Shown here piece by piece: positions 8,114 through 15,843 of a stretch of 42,007 bases of DNA. Source of the stretch: Phycisphaerales bacterium (lineage in GTDB: Bacteria > Planctomycetota > Phycisphaerae > Phycisphaerales > UBA1924); assembly GCA_022072615.1 (NCBI GenBank), contig JAJVHS010000003.1:1-42007 (forward strand), read 5' to 3'. Under the pieces are notes generated by a model, which saw only the letters and a list, made by a program, of their open reading frames with translations, searched no databases and had not been told where the DNA came from. A program made the translations under genes and the position numbers. Every line of letters begins with the position of its first letter. Position 1 is the stretch's first letter.

Positions 8114-9627
8114 CGTGAAGACTCCACGTGGTGGCCGGTCGCCGGCCCCATCATCCTGTACGACGTGACGCTCACGTCCTTGGTCCCGTCCGACACGACG
8201 ACCTCCACCACGCACGTGCCGTCCTTGAACGCGCTCGGCGGCGCGGCCAGGATCGCCAGCGCCGTCTTCATCTCACCCGGCTCGAGGGTGATCGGGAGCA
8301 TCTCCGAGCTCACGCGCACGCCCTCGGCGCCGCGGGCGGCGGCGGTGTAGGTCGCCGCGCGGTCCCGGCGGTTGACGATCTTGATCTTGATCTGGTTGGC
8401 GACGGTGCTGTCCGCCAGCACGGAGAACGGCGCCCCCATGCCGCGCAGCACGTTCACGTCGGTGTCCGCCTTGCGGAGCAGCACCACCACGAAGGCGGCG
8501 ATCAGCACGACCAGGATCGCCGGGTAGATGACCACCCGCGGCCGGAGCAGCCGGGGCTTCTCGCCCTCCATCGCCGCCTCCGACGCGTAGCGGATCAGCC
8601 CCGTGGGCCGGTTCAGCCTGGTCATCACCGCGTCGCAGGCGTCGATGCACTGGGCGCAGTTCACGCACTCCATCTGGAGGCCGTTGCGGATGTCGATGCC
8701 GGTCGGGCACGTCGTGACGCACAGCTTGCAGTCGACGCAGTCGCCGACCGCCGGCCGGCCGCCGCTCACGACCGGCAGCGCCACCTCGCGGGCGCGCTTC
8801 ACGGCCTTGCCCCGCGGCTCGCCCCGCTCGCGGTCGTACGTGATGATCCGCGAGTGCCTGTCCAGCAGCACGGACTGGAACCGGCCGTACGGGCACGCCA
8901 CGATGCACGTCTGCTCGCGGAAGTACACGAAATCAAACAGCATCAGGCCCGTCGTCACGGCCATGACCAGGAACGGCGTGGGGTGCTTGGCGGGCGACAT
9001 CTGCACCCACTGCACCAGCCGCTCGACACCCACGAAGTACGCCAGGAACGTGTGCGCCAGGAAGCAGGACACCAGCACGTAGAGCGCGTACTTGAGCACC
9101 ATGGCCAGGGCGGACTGCTGGAACGCCGTCTTGGCCCGGCCCGGCGTCCCGCTGAAGAACCGCTCGATCGGCCGGTAGACGAACTCCATGTACACCGTCT
9201 GCGGGCAGCCCCACCCGCACCACAGCCGGCCCATGACCGCCGTGACCAGGAAGATCCCGACCGACAGCGACACGAACAGGAGCGCCATCAGCAGCGTGTC
9301 CGTCGGCAGGAAGGTCTTGCCGAAGAACGTGAACCGCCGGGCCGAGAGATCGAGGAGGATCGCGGGCTTCGAGTTGATCGTGATGTACGGCAGCAGCGTG
9401 AAGATCGCGATGAGGATGTACGCCACCGCCCGGCGCCAGCGCCACAGCTTGCCGAACGACGGCTTGGGGTCGATCCAGTGGCGCCGGCCGTCGGCTTCCA
9501 GCGTCGAGAGGACGCTCGAGGCCTGCATCGCGGCCATCGCCCCGTCCTCCGTGGACGCGGAGCCCGACACCGTTCCGTTCACCCGGCTCGCCGACGGGCC
9601 TTGGGACTTGACTGACGTCTCGCTCAC
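8110..9627 (-). CDS. ccoG: CcoG (FixG/RdxA) iron-sulfur membrane protein
   Basis: The product has 505 residues. CcoG is a polytopic ferredoxin-like protein that supports copper reduction and delivery for cbb3 maturation. It has about five helices, the CGWGCPQTVYMEFVYRPIER segment between helices (about 144-163), a second CPYG motif, and a two-cluster ferredoxin region, GDCVDCKLCVTTCPTG then CVNCAQCIDAC (about 304-340). A C-terminal helix and an IG-like beta domain (about 385-505) follow. I prefer the GTG at 9627 because GGTGGA lies just upstream. A GTG at 9651 is also in frame but without a ribosome site. The Ser/Thr-rich N-terminal 50 residues are likely flexible. It lies 85 bases after ccoP. 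Confidence 0.93.
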   Translation of the reverse strand: MSETSVKSQGPSASRVNGTVSGSASTEDGAMAAMQASSVLSTLEADGRRHWIDPKPSFGKLWRWRRAVAYILIAIFTLLPYITINSKPAILLDLSARRFTFFGKTFLPTDTLLMALLFVSLSVGIFLVTAVMGRLWCGWGCPQTVYMEFVYRPIERFFSGTPGRAKTAFQQSALAMVLKYALYVLVSCFLAHTFLAYFVGVERLVQWVQMSPAKHPTPFLVMAVTTGLMLFDFVYFREQTCIVACPYGRFQSVLLDRHSRIITYDRERGEPRGKAVKRAREVALPVVSGGRPAVGDCVDCKLCVTTCPTGIDIRNGLQMECVNCAQCIDACDAVMTRLNRPTGLIRYASEAAMEGEKPRLLRPRVVIYPAILVVLIAAFVVVLLRKADTDVNVLRGMGAPFSVLADSTVANQIKIKIVNRRDRAATYTAAARGAEGVRVSSEMLPITLEPGEMKTALAILAAPPSAFKDGTCVVEVVVSDGTKDVSVTSYRMMGPATGHHVESSR

Positions 9628-9712
9628 TTGTGTTCCACCCGGAGGCTGCACCGCTGCGCCGGCCCCGCCCGTTTGGAGTCGCCGCGGACAAGGCCGGTTC
9701 CGAACTCGCCGA

Positions 9713-10336
9713 TCAGTTGGCCGGCCAGGGATCGATCGGGACCTCCGCCGGGTCCGGCGCCTTGGGGCTCGCCGGACGGGTCCCGCGGAGATTGGCCGCG
9801 TACGCCGCCACCAGCACGCGCTCGTTCTGGGTCAGTTTCGCCGACCACGCGGGCATGGCGCCGTTGTTGGCGCCCGCCGTCACCACCGTGAAGATGTCGG
9901 GGATGGTCTTGACGTTCTTGTAGGCGTCGTCGGTCAGGTTGAAGCCGTTGATGCCCCCGCCGTCCTTGCCGTGGCACGCGGCGCAGTTGCTCTCGAAGAT
10001 CCCCTGCGCGACCGACATCAGCTTGCTGTCGAGGCGCATCTTCTGGATGGTCTCCAGGTCGCCCTTCAGCTCGCCCAGACCCCCGAAGATCTTCTTGTAC
10101 TCGGCGAGCTGCTGGTTCTGCCAGTCCTTGTGGATCGACGTCGACAGCGGCGACATGTGGTACCACACCATGTAGATCGCCGAGAACAGGCACGTTGCGA
10201 GGAAGAAAATGTGCCACCACCCCGGCGTCGGGTTGTCGAACTCGCGGATCCCGTCGTACTCGTGGTCCATCAGGAACGAGGCCGCGCCGCCCTGTGCGCC
10301 AGTCGAGTTTGAGTGCTCTGTCTGCATCGTCGTCAT
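9713..10336 (-). CDS. ccoP: CcoP-type cytochrome c subunit with a single haem site
   Basis: The product has 207 residues. CcoP carries electrons from soluble cytochrome c to the oxidase core. The N-terminal anchor has the family signature (YDGIREFDNPTPGWWHIFF, about 34-52) and one transmembrane helix. It is followed by a single cytochrome c domain with CAACHGKDGGG (about 117-127) and a distal Met candidate in NNGAMPAWSAKL. Usual CcoP proteins are nearer 300 residues with two CxxCH sites; only one is visible here. The ATG at 10336 has GGAG eight bases upstream; a second ATG lies at 10326 and a GTG at 10360. It is placed 14 bases after ccoQ. Confidence 0.9.
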   Translation of the reverse strand: MTTMQTEHSNSTGAQGGAASFLMDHEYDGIREFDNPTPGWWHIFFLATCLFSAIYMVWYHMSPLSTSIHKDWQNQQLAEYKKIFGGLGELKGDLETIQKMRLDSKLMSVAQGIFESNCAACHGKDGGGINGFNLTDDAYKNVKTIPDIFTVVTAGANNGAMPAWSAKLTQNERVLVAAYAANLRGTRPASPKAPDPAEVPIDPWPAN

Positions 10337-10350
10337 CGCCTTCGCTCCCA

Positions 10351-10545
10351 TCACTCGCACCGCCGCTCGTCGCGGCGTGCCGGCTCATCCACCAGCGGGA
10401 TCCGGGCGATCGCCTCGAACTCCGCCCTGCGCGACCGCGAGGTCGCGCGCCACACCACCGCGGCGAACACTCCAAGGAAGAGCACCAGCGCCACCTGGGG
10501 GTACACCGACAGATCGAGGTATCCGACTATGTCGCTCATGCGCAT
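10351..10545 (-). CDS. ccoQ: CcoQ-like small subunit of cbb3 oxidase
   Basis: The product has 64 residues: one hydrophobic helix (about 16-34, PQVALVLFLGVFAAVVWRA) followed by a basic and acidic cytoplasmic tail. CcoQ stabilises the complex. Sequence similarity in this family is low, so the call rests on size, topology and position between ccoNO and ccoP. The ATG at 10545 is supported by GGAAGGAG seven bases upstream. It starts 18 bases after the ccoNO stop. Confidence 0.8.
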   Translation of the reverse strand: MRMSDIVGYLDLSVYPQVALVLFLGVFAAVVWRATSRSRRAEFEAIARIPLVDEPARRDERRCE

Positions 10546-10563
10546 CGGTGGCTCCTTCCCGGA

Positions 10564-12924
10564 TCAGCGGCCCGCGCCCGCCACGGGTTCCTCGCTCCGC
10601 GCCGACGACGCCGCCGGTGCCGCGGGCACCGCCTCGGGCGCCGGCGCATCGGCCGGCTTTGAGATATCCGTCCCCAGCCGCTGCATGTACGCGACCAGCG
10701 CGATGATCTTCTTGCCGCCCATGTCCTTGTAACCGCCCTGCGCCTCGAGCTCGGCCGCGATCTTCGCCGCCTGCTCCCGCGCCAGCCTCTCGGCCACGCC
10801 GTCCTTCACGACCTCCCCGTACGGCACGCCGAGCATCGCCATGGCCCGCACCTTGCCCTGCACCGACGCGAAGTCGAAGTCCTGGCGGAGCAGGTGCGCG
10901 TACGTCGGCATGATCGACTGCGGCAGCATCTGCCGCGGGTCCTCGAAGTGCCGCACGTGCCAGTCGTGCGAGCGCATCCCGCCCTCGCGCGCAAGGTCCG
11001 GGCCGATCCGGCGCGAACCCCACTGGAACGGGTGGTCGTAGACGAACTCGCCGGGCTTGCTGTACTCGCCGTACCGCCGCGTCTCGTGCCACAGCGGCCG
11101 GATCATCTGCGAGTGGCAGTTGTAGCAGCCCTCGGCGATGTAGATGTCGCGCCCCGCCAGCTCCAGCGGCGTGTAGGGCTTCACGCTCGCGATCGTCGGC
11201 ACGTTCGACCGGATCAGGAACGTCGGGATGATCTCGAACGCCGACGCCACCACCACCGCCAGCAGCGTCATGACCGTGAACTTGGCGGGCTTGCGCTCCC
11301 ACACGCGGTGGAACCAGCCCTGGATCACGCGCGAGTCGACGTCCTTGGCGAACTGCGTGTTCGCGTGCAGCCGCGGCTCGGGCATGGGGCCGTCGTCGTA
11401 GACCGGGCTCAGGGCCGGCGCCGAGTGCACCGGCTCGTCGTACTTCGCCGGCCGCGTCCGCCAGGTCAGGATGGCGTTGACGATCATGATCAGCATGCCG
11501 GCGATGAACAGCAGGCCGCCGATCGCCCGCAGCCAGTAGAAGGGCATGAGCGCCATCACCGTCTCGACGAAGTCGGGGAACTGCAGGCGGCCGGTCTCGT
11601 CGAAGGCCCGCCACATCAGGCCCTGCGTGATGCCGCCGAAGTAGATCGGGATCACGTACAGCAGGATGCCCAGCGTGCCGGCCCAGAAGTGCCACTCGGC
11701 CATCTTGCGGCTGTAGAGCTTGGTCTGGAACAGCCGCGGCAGCAGCCAGTAGATCATCCCGAAGGTCATCAGGCCGTTCCAGCCCAGCGCCCCCGAGTGC
11801 ACGTGCGCGATCGTCCAGTCCGTGTAGTGCGAGAGCGCGTTGACGCTCTTGACCGAGAGCATCGGGCCCTCGAAGGTCGACATCATGTAGAACGTCACGC
11901 CCGCGGCGAAGAACTTGAGCACCGGGTCGTCGCGGAGCTTGTGCCACGCCCCGCGGAGCGTCAGCAGGCCGTTGATACCGCCGCCCCAGGAGGGCATCCA
12001 CAGCATCACGCTGAACACCATGCCCAGCGAGCTCGCCCACGTCGGCAGCGACGTGTAGTGCAGGTGGTGCGGACCGGCCCAGATGTAGATGAACACCAGG
12101 CTCCAGAAGTGCACGATCGACAGCCGGTAGCTGTACACCGGCCGCTCGGCCGCCTTGGGCAGGAAGTAGTACATCAGCCCCAGGAACGGCGTGGTCAGGA
12201 AGAAGGCCACCGCGTTGTGGCCGTACCACCACTGCATGAAGGCGTCCTGCACGCCCGCGTACACCGAGTAGCTCTTGAGCATCGTCACCGGCAGCTCGAG
12301 GCTGTTGAACACGTGCAGCACCGTGACGGTCACGATCGAGGCGATGTAGAACCAGATCGCCACGTACATGTGCCGCTCGCGCCGCCGCAGCAGCGTCATG
12401 AAGAAGTTGGTCCCGAAGAACCCCAGCCACACCACCGCGATCAGCAGGTCGATCGGCCACTCCAGCTCGGCGTACTCCTTGCCGGTCGTGAAGCCCAGCG
12501 GCAGCGTCAGGGCCGCGCACACGATGATGAGCTGCCAGCCCCAGAAGTGCAGCCGGCTGAGCACGTCGGAGAACATCCGGGCCTTGCACAGCCGCTGCGT
12601 CGAGTAGTACACCGCGGTGAAGATGGCGTTGCCCGCGAACGCGAAGATCGCCGCGTTGGTGTGCAGCGGACGCAGCCGCCCGAAGCTCAGGAACTCCAGG
12701 CCGAAGTTCAGCTGCGGCACGGCGAGCTGCAGGGCGATGAACAGGCCCGCGAGGAACGCCACCAGCCCCCACACGATCGTGGCGACCATGAACATCCGCA
12801 CGATCGCGTCGTCGTAGACGAACGTCTCCAGCGCGGCGGGGCTGGTCCGCCTCGACGGGGCACGACCGGCCTCGACAGATCCATGGAATCCGTGCGTCTC
12901 AACACCAGATGTGACTTGAGCCAT
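10564..12924 (-). CDS. ccoNO: Fused cbb3 oxidase subunits I and II (CcoN-CcoO)
   Basis: The product has 786 residues and combines the proton-pumping haem-copper core with the cytochrome c subunit. The CcoN half (about 30-480) has the haem b ligand region RPLHTNAAIFAF, the CuB helix WWYGHNAVAFFLT, the HH pair in IWAGPHHLHYTSLP, and the double-His helix IAHVHSGALGWNG. A linker (about 485-540) leads to a second membrane anchor (AKFTVMTLLAVVVASAFEII) and the CcoO haem site GCYNCHSQMIRPL (about 598). An Ala/Pro-rich tail ends the protein. Separate ccoN and ccoO genes are the proteobacterial arrangement; fused chains are known elsewhere, including Bacteroidetes and planctomycetes. It is the first gene of the operon, and its promoter and candidate operator lie at 12976-13016. 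Confidence 0.96.
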   Translation of the reverse strand: MAQVTSGVETHGFHGSVEAGRAPSRRTSPAALETFVYDDAIVRMFMVATIVWGLVAFLAGLFIALQLAVPQLNFGLEFLSFGRLRPLHTNAAIFAFAGNAIFTAVYYSTQRLCKARMFSDVLSRLHFWGWQLIIVCAALTLPLGFTTGKEYAELEWPIDLLIAVVWLGFFGTNFFMTLLRRRERHMYVAIWFYIASIVTVTVLHVFNSLELPVTMLKSYSVYAGVQDAFMQWWYGHNAVAFFLTTPFLGLMYYFLPKAAERPVYSYRLSIVHFWSLVFIYIWAGPHHLHYTSLPTWASSLGMVFSVMLWMPSWGGGINGLLTLRGAWHKLRDDPVLKFFAAGVTFYMMSTFEGPMLSVKSVNALSHYTDWTIAHVHSGALGWNGLMTFGMIYWLLPRLFQTKLYSRKMAEWHFWAGTLGILLYVIPIYFGGITQGLMWRAFDETGRLQFPDFVETVMALMPFYWLRAIGGLLFIAGMLIMIVNAILTWRTRPAKYDEPVHSAPALSPVYDDGPMPEPRLHANTQFAKDVDSRVIQGWFHRVWERKPAKFTVMTLLAVVVASAFEIIPTFLIRSNVPTIASVKPYTPLELAGRDIYIAEGCYNCHSQMIRPLWHETRRYGEYSKPGEFVYDHPFQWGSRRIGPDLAREGGMRSHDWHVRHFEDPRQMLPQSIMPTYAHLLRQDFDFASVQGKVRAMAMLGVPYGEVVKDGVAERLAREQAAKIAAELEAQGGYKDMGGKKIIALVAYMQRLGTDISKPADAPAPEAVPAAPAASSARSEEPVAGAGR

Positions 12925-12975
12925 GCCGCGCTCCGGGGTCCCTTCAAATGTCGATCTCGGGATAAAACGATCGAC

Positions 12976-12985
12976 TAGTCAAGAA
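12976..12985 (-). promoter_or_regulatory. Candidate Rrf2 operator at the cco transcription start
   Basis: On the minus strand this reads TTCTTGACTA, identical over ten bases to 13118-13127 on the plus strand. It falls right at the transcription start predicted from the cco promoter (about 12981), a position expected to block transcription when bound. A short palindrome, GACTAGTC (12973-12980), overlaps it. Rrf2/IscR type 1 sites contain a TTGACT-like half site, so the motif fits the neighbouring regulator. The binding is inference. Confidence 0.5.
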
Positions 12986-12987
12986 CG

Positions 12988-13016
12988 ATTCTGGAGCGTT
13001 CGATCGTCTCTGTCAA
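12988..13016 (-). promoter_or_regulatory. Promoter of the cco operon
   Basis: On the minus strand TTGACA (13016-13011), a 17-base spacer and CAGAAT (12993-12988) form a good sigma-70-type promoter, with a start near 12981 and a leader of about 57 bases to ccoNO. An 8-base inverted repeat, ACGATCGA (12967-12974) and TCGATCGT (13000-13007), brackets the -10 region. Confidence 0.55.
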
Positions 13017-13117
13017 GTACCGGCCTTAAATTTGAATGCCAAGGTCAGAAAATGTTGGTCCACGACACCAGGAAAAAACCCTATAGCCGTGGCGTCTGCG
13101 GGGAATCAAGCTGATCA

Positions 13118-13127
13118 TTCTTGACTA
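13118..13127 (+). promoter_or_regulatory. Candidate Rrf2 operator at its own promoter
   Basis: TTCTTGACTA, the second copy of the element found at the cco start, here overlaps the -35 hexamer of the regulator gene. The longer context TTGACTAAAAGAGTTGA (13121-13137) is an imperfect dyad resembling IscR-type sites. It suggests autoregulation together with control of the oxidase. Confidence 0.5.
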
Positions 13128-13150
13128 AAAGAGTTGATGATCTACAGAAT
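13121..13150 (+). promoter_or_regulatory. Promoter of the Rrf2 regulator gene
   Basis: TTGACT (13121-13126) and CAGAAT (13145-13150) are separated by 18 bases; TACAGA at 13143 with a 16-base spacer is an alternative reading. The same CAGAAT -10 is seen in the divergent cco promoter. The ribosome site TGGAGG follows at 13161. Confidence 0.45.
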
Positions 13151-13172
13151 CACCGTCCGATGGAGGCCCGTG

Positions 13173-13673
13173 ATGCTCAGCCAAGGTGTCGGATACGCCA
13201 TCCTCGCCCTCGGACAGATCGCCACGTCCGGGGGGAACCCCGTCCTCGTCAAGGAAATCGCCGAGGCCGCGTCCATCCCAGCCCCTTACCTGGCCAAGAT
13301 CATCCACGCGCTCGGCCGACGGGGGCTGGTCGTCACCCAGCGCGGCGTTGGGGGCGGCGTCATCCTCGCCCGGCCGGCGACCGAGATCTCACTCTTTGAT
13401 GTCTGCGTCGCCATGGACGACCCCGTCGTCACCCCCACCTGCATGCTCGGCAACGCCACCTGCTCGGACGACCGCGCGTGCCCGGCCCACAAGTTCTGGA
13501 CCGGCCATCGCAACAAGATCTACGACTTCCTCCGCACGACGAGCGTCGCCGACATCGCCTCTTTCGAGGCCAGACGCCGCCTCCGACTGGGCGGCGCACC
13601 GCTGACCATCTCCAGCCAGCCCATCCCGCGACCCCCCGCGCCGCAGGACGCCGGCCAGCCGGGCACGGCTTGA
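13173..13673 (+). CDS. Rrf2-family transcriptional regulator with three clustered cysteines
   Basis: The product has 166 residues. The N-terminal winged helix begins MLSQGVGYAILALGQIA, with the recognition part AAYL-like ASIPAPYLAKIIHALGRRGL and the wing TQRGVGGGVILARP. Cysteines at 90, 97 and 103 (C-x6-C-x5-C) match the place where IscR and NsrR bind an Fe-S cluster, so it probably senses O2, NO or cluster status. The ATG at 13173 is chosen because TGGAGG lies six bases upstream and Rrf2 proteins start at this point; an upstream ATG at 13134 would add 13 unrelated residues. It is divergent from the cco operon and shares a 10-base element with it. The regulated signal and the cluster are inferred from family knowledge. 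Confidence 0.88.
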   Translation: MLSQGVGYAILALGQIATSGGNPVLVKEIAEAASIPAPYLAKIIHALGRRGLVVTQRGVGGGVILARPATEISLFDVCVAMDDPVVTPTCMLGNATCSDDRACPAHKFWTGHRNKIYDFLRTTSVADIASFEARRRLRLGGAPLTISSQPIPRPPAPQDAGQPGTA

Positions 13674-13705
13674 GTTCCGGACCGCAAACTGCGACACTCC
13701 GCGCC

Positions 13706-13723
13706 GGCAACCGGCAGGTTGCC
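13706..13723. promoter_or_regulatory. Inverted repeat in the fucosidase leader
   Basis: GGCAACC (13706-13712), GGCA, then GGTTGCC (13717-13723) is a perfect 7-base dyad directly before the GGAG ribosome site of the fucosidase gene. It could be an operator for a sugar regulator or an RNA hairpin that affects translation. No T-run follows, so it is not a standard terminator. Confidence 0.4.
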
Positions 13724-13738
13724 GCCGGAGATCGTTCC

Positions 13739-15826
13739 ATGCGCACCGCCCTGACGCTCGCAGCGCTGACCGCCCTCGTTCTTCCCACGGCCGGCTGCGC
13801 ACTCAACCAGCACGACAACGCCCGTCCCGCGGCGACCCGGCCGGAGACCCAGGCCCGGACGGACGAGCGGATGGTCTGGTGGACCCACGCCCGCTTCGGC
13901 ATGTTCATCCACTGGGGTCTGTACGCGATCCCCGCGGGCCGATGGGGTGAGCGCACCGATTACGGCGAATGGATCCGCGATTCGGCCCGCATCCCCGTGG
14001 ACGAATACGACAAGCTCCGAGCGGACTTCAACCCCGCCCCCTTCAACGCCGAGGAGATCGTGCTCGCCGCCAAGAACGCGGGCATGCAGTACATCGTCAT
14101 CACCAGCAAGCACCACGACGGGTTCTGCCTCTTTGACTCCAAGCTCACCGACTGGGACGTCATGTCCACTCCCTTCAAGCGCGACATCATGCGCGAGATG
14201 GCCGACGCCTGCGCGCGCCACGGGATCCGCCTGTGCTGGTACTACTCCATCATGGACTGGCACCACCCCGACTACCTCCCCCGCCGGCCCTGGGAACGAG
14301 CAGGTCGCCCCGACGCCGGCGCTGATTTCAACCGCTACGTCGCCTACATGAAGGGCCAGCTCAACGAGCTGCTCTCGAACTACGGGCCCATCGGCGTGCT
14401 GTGGTTCGATGGCCAGTGGGAAGGCACCTGGACCGACCAGCGCGGCCAGGACCTCGAGTCGTTCGTCCGCTCGCTCCAGCCCGACATCATCATCAACAGC
14501 CGCGTCGGCCGCTCCGGCGGCGCCTTCGGACTCGAGGGCGAGTCGGGCATGCTCGGCGACTACGCCACCCCTGAGCAGACGATCCCCCCCACCGCCATCC
14601 GCACGGTTCCGTGGGAAACGTGCATGACGATGAACGGCCACTGGGGCTACAACGCCGCCGACAAGAACTTCAAATCGGCAACGGACCTGATCCGCAAACT
14701 CGCGGACATCGCTTCAAAGGGTGGCAACTTCCTCCTCAACGTCGGCCCGACGGCGGAAGGCAAGATCCCGCCCGAGAGCGTCGAGCGTCTCCAGGAGATC
14801 GGCCGGTGGATGAGCGTCAACGCCGAATCCGTCCGCCAGACCGAGGCCGGTCCCTACGACGCGCCCCTCGACTGGGGCTGCGTCACCCAGAAACCGCTCG
14901 ACGGCGGCCGCACACGCCTCTACCTGCACGTGTTCAACTGGCCCGCCTCGGGCCGGCTTGTGCTCCCCGGCCTGCTCAACGATGGCGGCAGCGCTCACCT
15001 GCTCGCGTCGCCGGCGACCACGCTCAACGTGTCCCGCGCCGAGGACTCGCTCGTGATCGAGCTGCCCGCCGCGGCGCCTGACCCGATCGATTCGGTCATC
15101 GTGCTCGATCTTTCCTCCGCTCCTGATCTGAACAAGCCCCCCACCATCACCGCCGACGCGGACATCTTCGTCGAGCAGCTCACGGTGTCGATCGAGACCG
15201 ACCGGCCGAATGTCATGATCCGCGCCACGACCGACGGCAGCGAGCCGACGCTCGAATCGCCGGCGCCCCCTCTGGTGCCGATCACCGAGTCCACCGTCGT
15301 CAAGGCGCGCGCCTTCCGGGCCGGGCGACCCGTCAGCCCGGTGACCTCTCGCAGTTTCGCCAAGGTGGCGCCCATGCCGCCCGTGGTGGAAGGCCTTGAG
15401 TACGGCCTGGATTACGAGTTCTTCGAGGCGCAGGTCAAGTCCGTCAGCGAGCTCGACGGTCTGACCGCCAAGTCGACGGGCCAGTGCCCGGACTTCCGGC
15501 TCCCCCGTCAACCCACGCACGACAATTGGTGCTACCGCTTCCGCGGCCTGGTCCGCATCCCCGCCGACGGCGTGTACACGTTCTACACCAAGTCGGACGA
15601 CGGCAGCAGGCTCACGATCGGGACGACCGTGGTCGTCGACAATGACGGCCCGCACAGCGCGTTCGAGAAGTCCGGAAAAGCCGCGCTCGCCGCCGGCTGG
15701 CACCCTATCGAAGTGACCTTCTTCGAGAACACCGGCGGCAACGAACTGGTCGTCTCCTGGGCCGGGCCGGGCATCGAGAAGCAGACCATCCCCGCCCGCG
15801 TGCTCGCCCGCAGGCCCGCACGCTGA
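13739..15826 (+). CDS. GH29 alpha-L-fucosidase lipoprotein with PA14 domain
   Basis: The 695-residue enzyme is predicted to release alpha-L-fucose from polysaccharides at the cell envelope. It has a signal peptide with lipobox LPTAGC (Cys about 20). The GH29 catalytic domain (about 40-400) starts WWTHARFGMFIHWGLYAIP, includes YIVITSKHHDGFCLFDS, and carries the nucleophile Asp in VLWFDGQWEGTW (about 224). A beta-sandwich follows, then a chitobiase-C-like repeat with RATTDGSEPT (about 485-540), and a PA14 carbohydrate-binding domain at the end, with GVYTFYTKSDDGSRLTI and GNELVVSWAGPG. The ATG at 13739 has GGAG eight bases upstream. The ABC-importer genes begin 17 bases downstream, so they likely form one operon for fucoside use. 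Confidence 0.93.
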   Translation: MRTALTLAALTALVLPTAGCALNQHDNARPAATRPETQARTDERMVWWTHARFGMFIHWGLYAIPAGRWGERTDYGEWIRDSARIPVDEYDKLRADFNPAPFNAEEIVLAAKNAGMQYIVITSKHHDGFCLFDSKLTDWDVMSTPFKRDIMREMADACARHGIRLCWYYSIMDWHHPDYLPRRPWERAGRPDAGADFNRYVAYMKGQLNELLSNYGPIGVLWFDGQWEGTWTDQRGQDLESFVRSLQPDIIINSRVGRSGGAFGLEGESGMLGDYATPEQTIPPTAIRTVPWETCMTMNGHWGYNAADKNFKSATDLIRKLADIASKGGNFLLNVGPTAEGKIPPESVERLQEIGRWMSVNAESVRQTEAGPYDAPLDWGCVTQKPLDGGRTRLYLHVFNWPASGRLVLPGLLNDGGSAHLLASPATTLNVSRAEDSLVIELPAAAPDPIDSVIVLDLSSAPDLNKPPTITADADIFVEQLTVSIETDRPNVMIRATTDGSEPTLESPAPPLVPITESTVVKARAFRAGRPVSPVTSRSFAKVAPMPPVVEGLEYGLDYEFFEAQVKSVSELDGLTAKSTGQCPDFRLPRQPTHDNWCYRFRGLVRIPADGVYTFYTKSDDGSRLTIGTTVVVDNDGPHSAFEKSGKAALAAGWHPIEVTFFENTGGNELVVSWAGPGIEKQTIPARVLARRPAR

Positions 15827-15843
15827 CCGCTCGCGAACTCCAG

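Noticed and set aside
10894..12978. A long plus-strand frame antisense to ccoNO
   Set aside because: The product is His/Arg/Val repeats without domains; ccoNO on the other strand has all haem-copper motifs.
13104..13120. FNR/FixK-like site before the Rrf2 gene (AATCAAGCTGATCATT)
   Set aside because: The expected TTGAT-N4-ATCAA symmetry is not met, and the half sites are in the wrong order.
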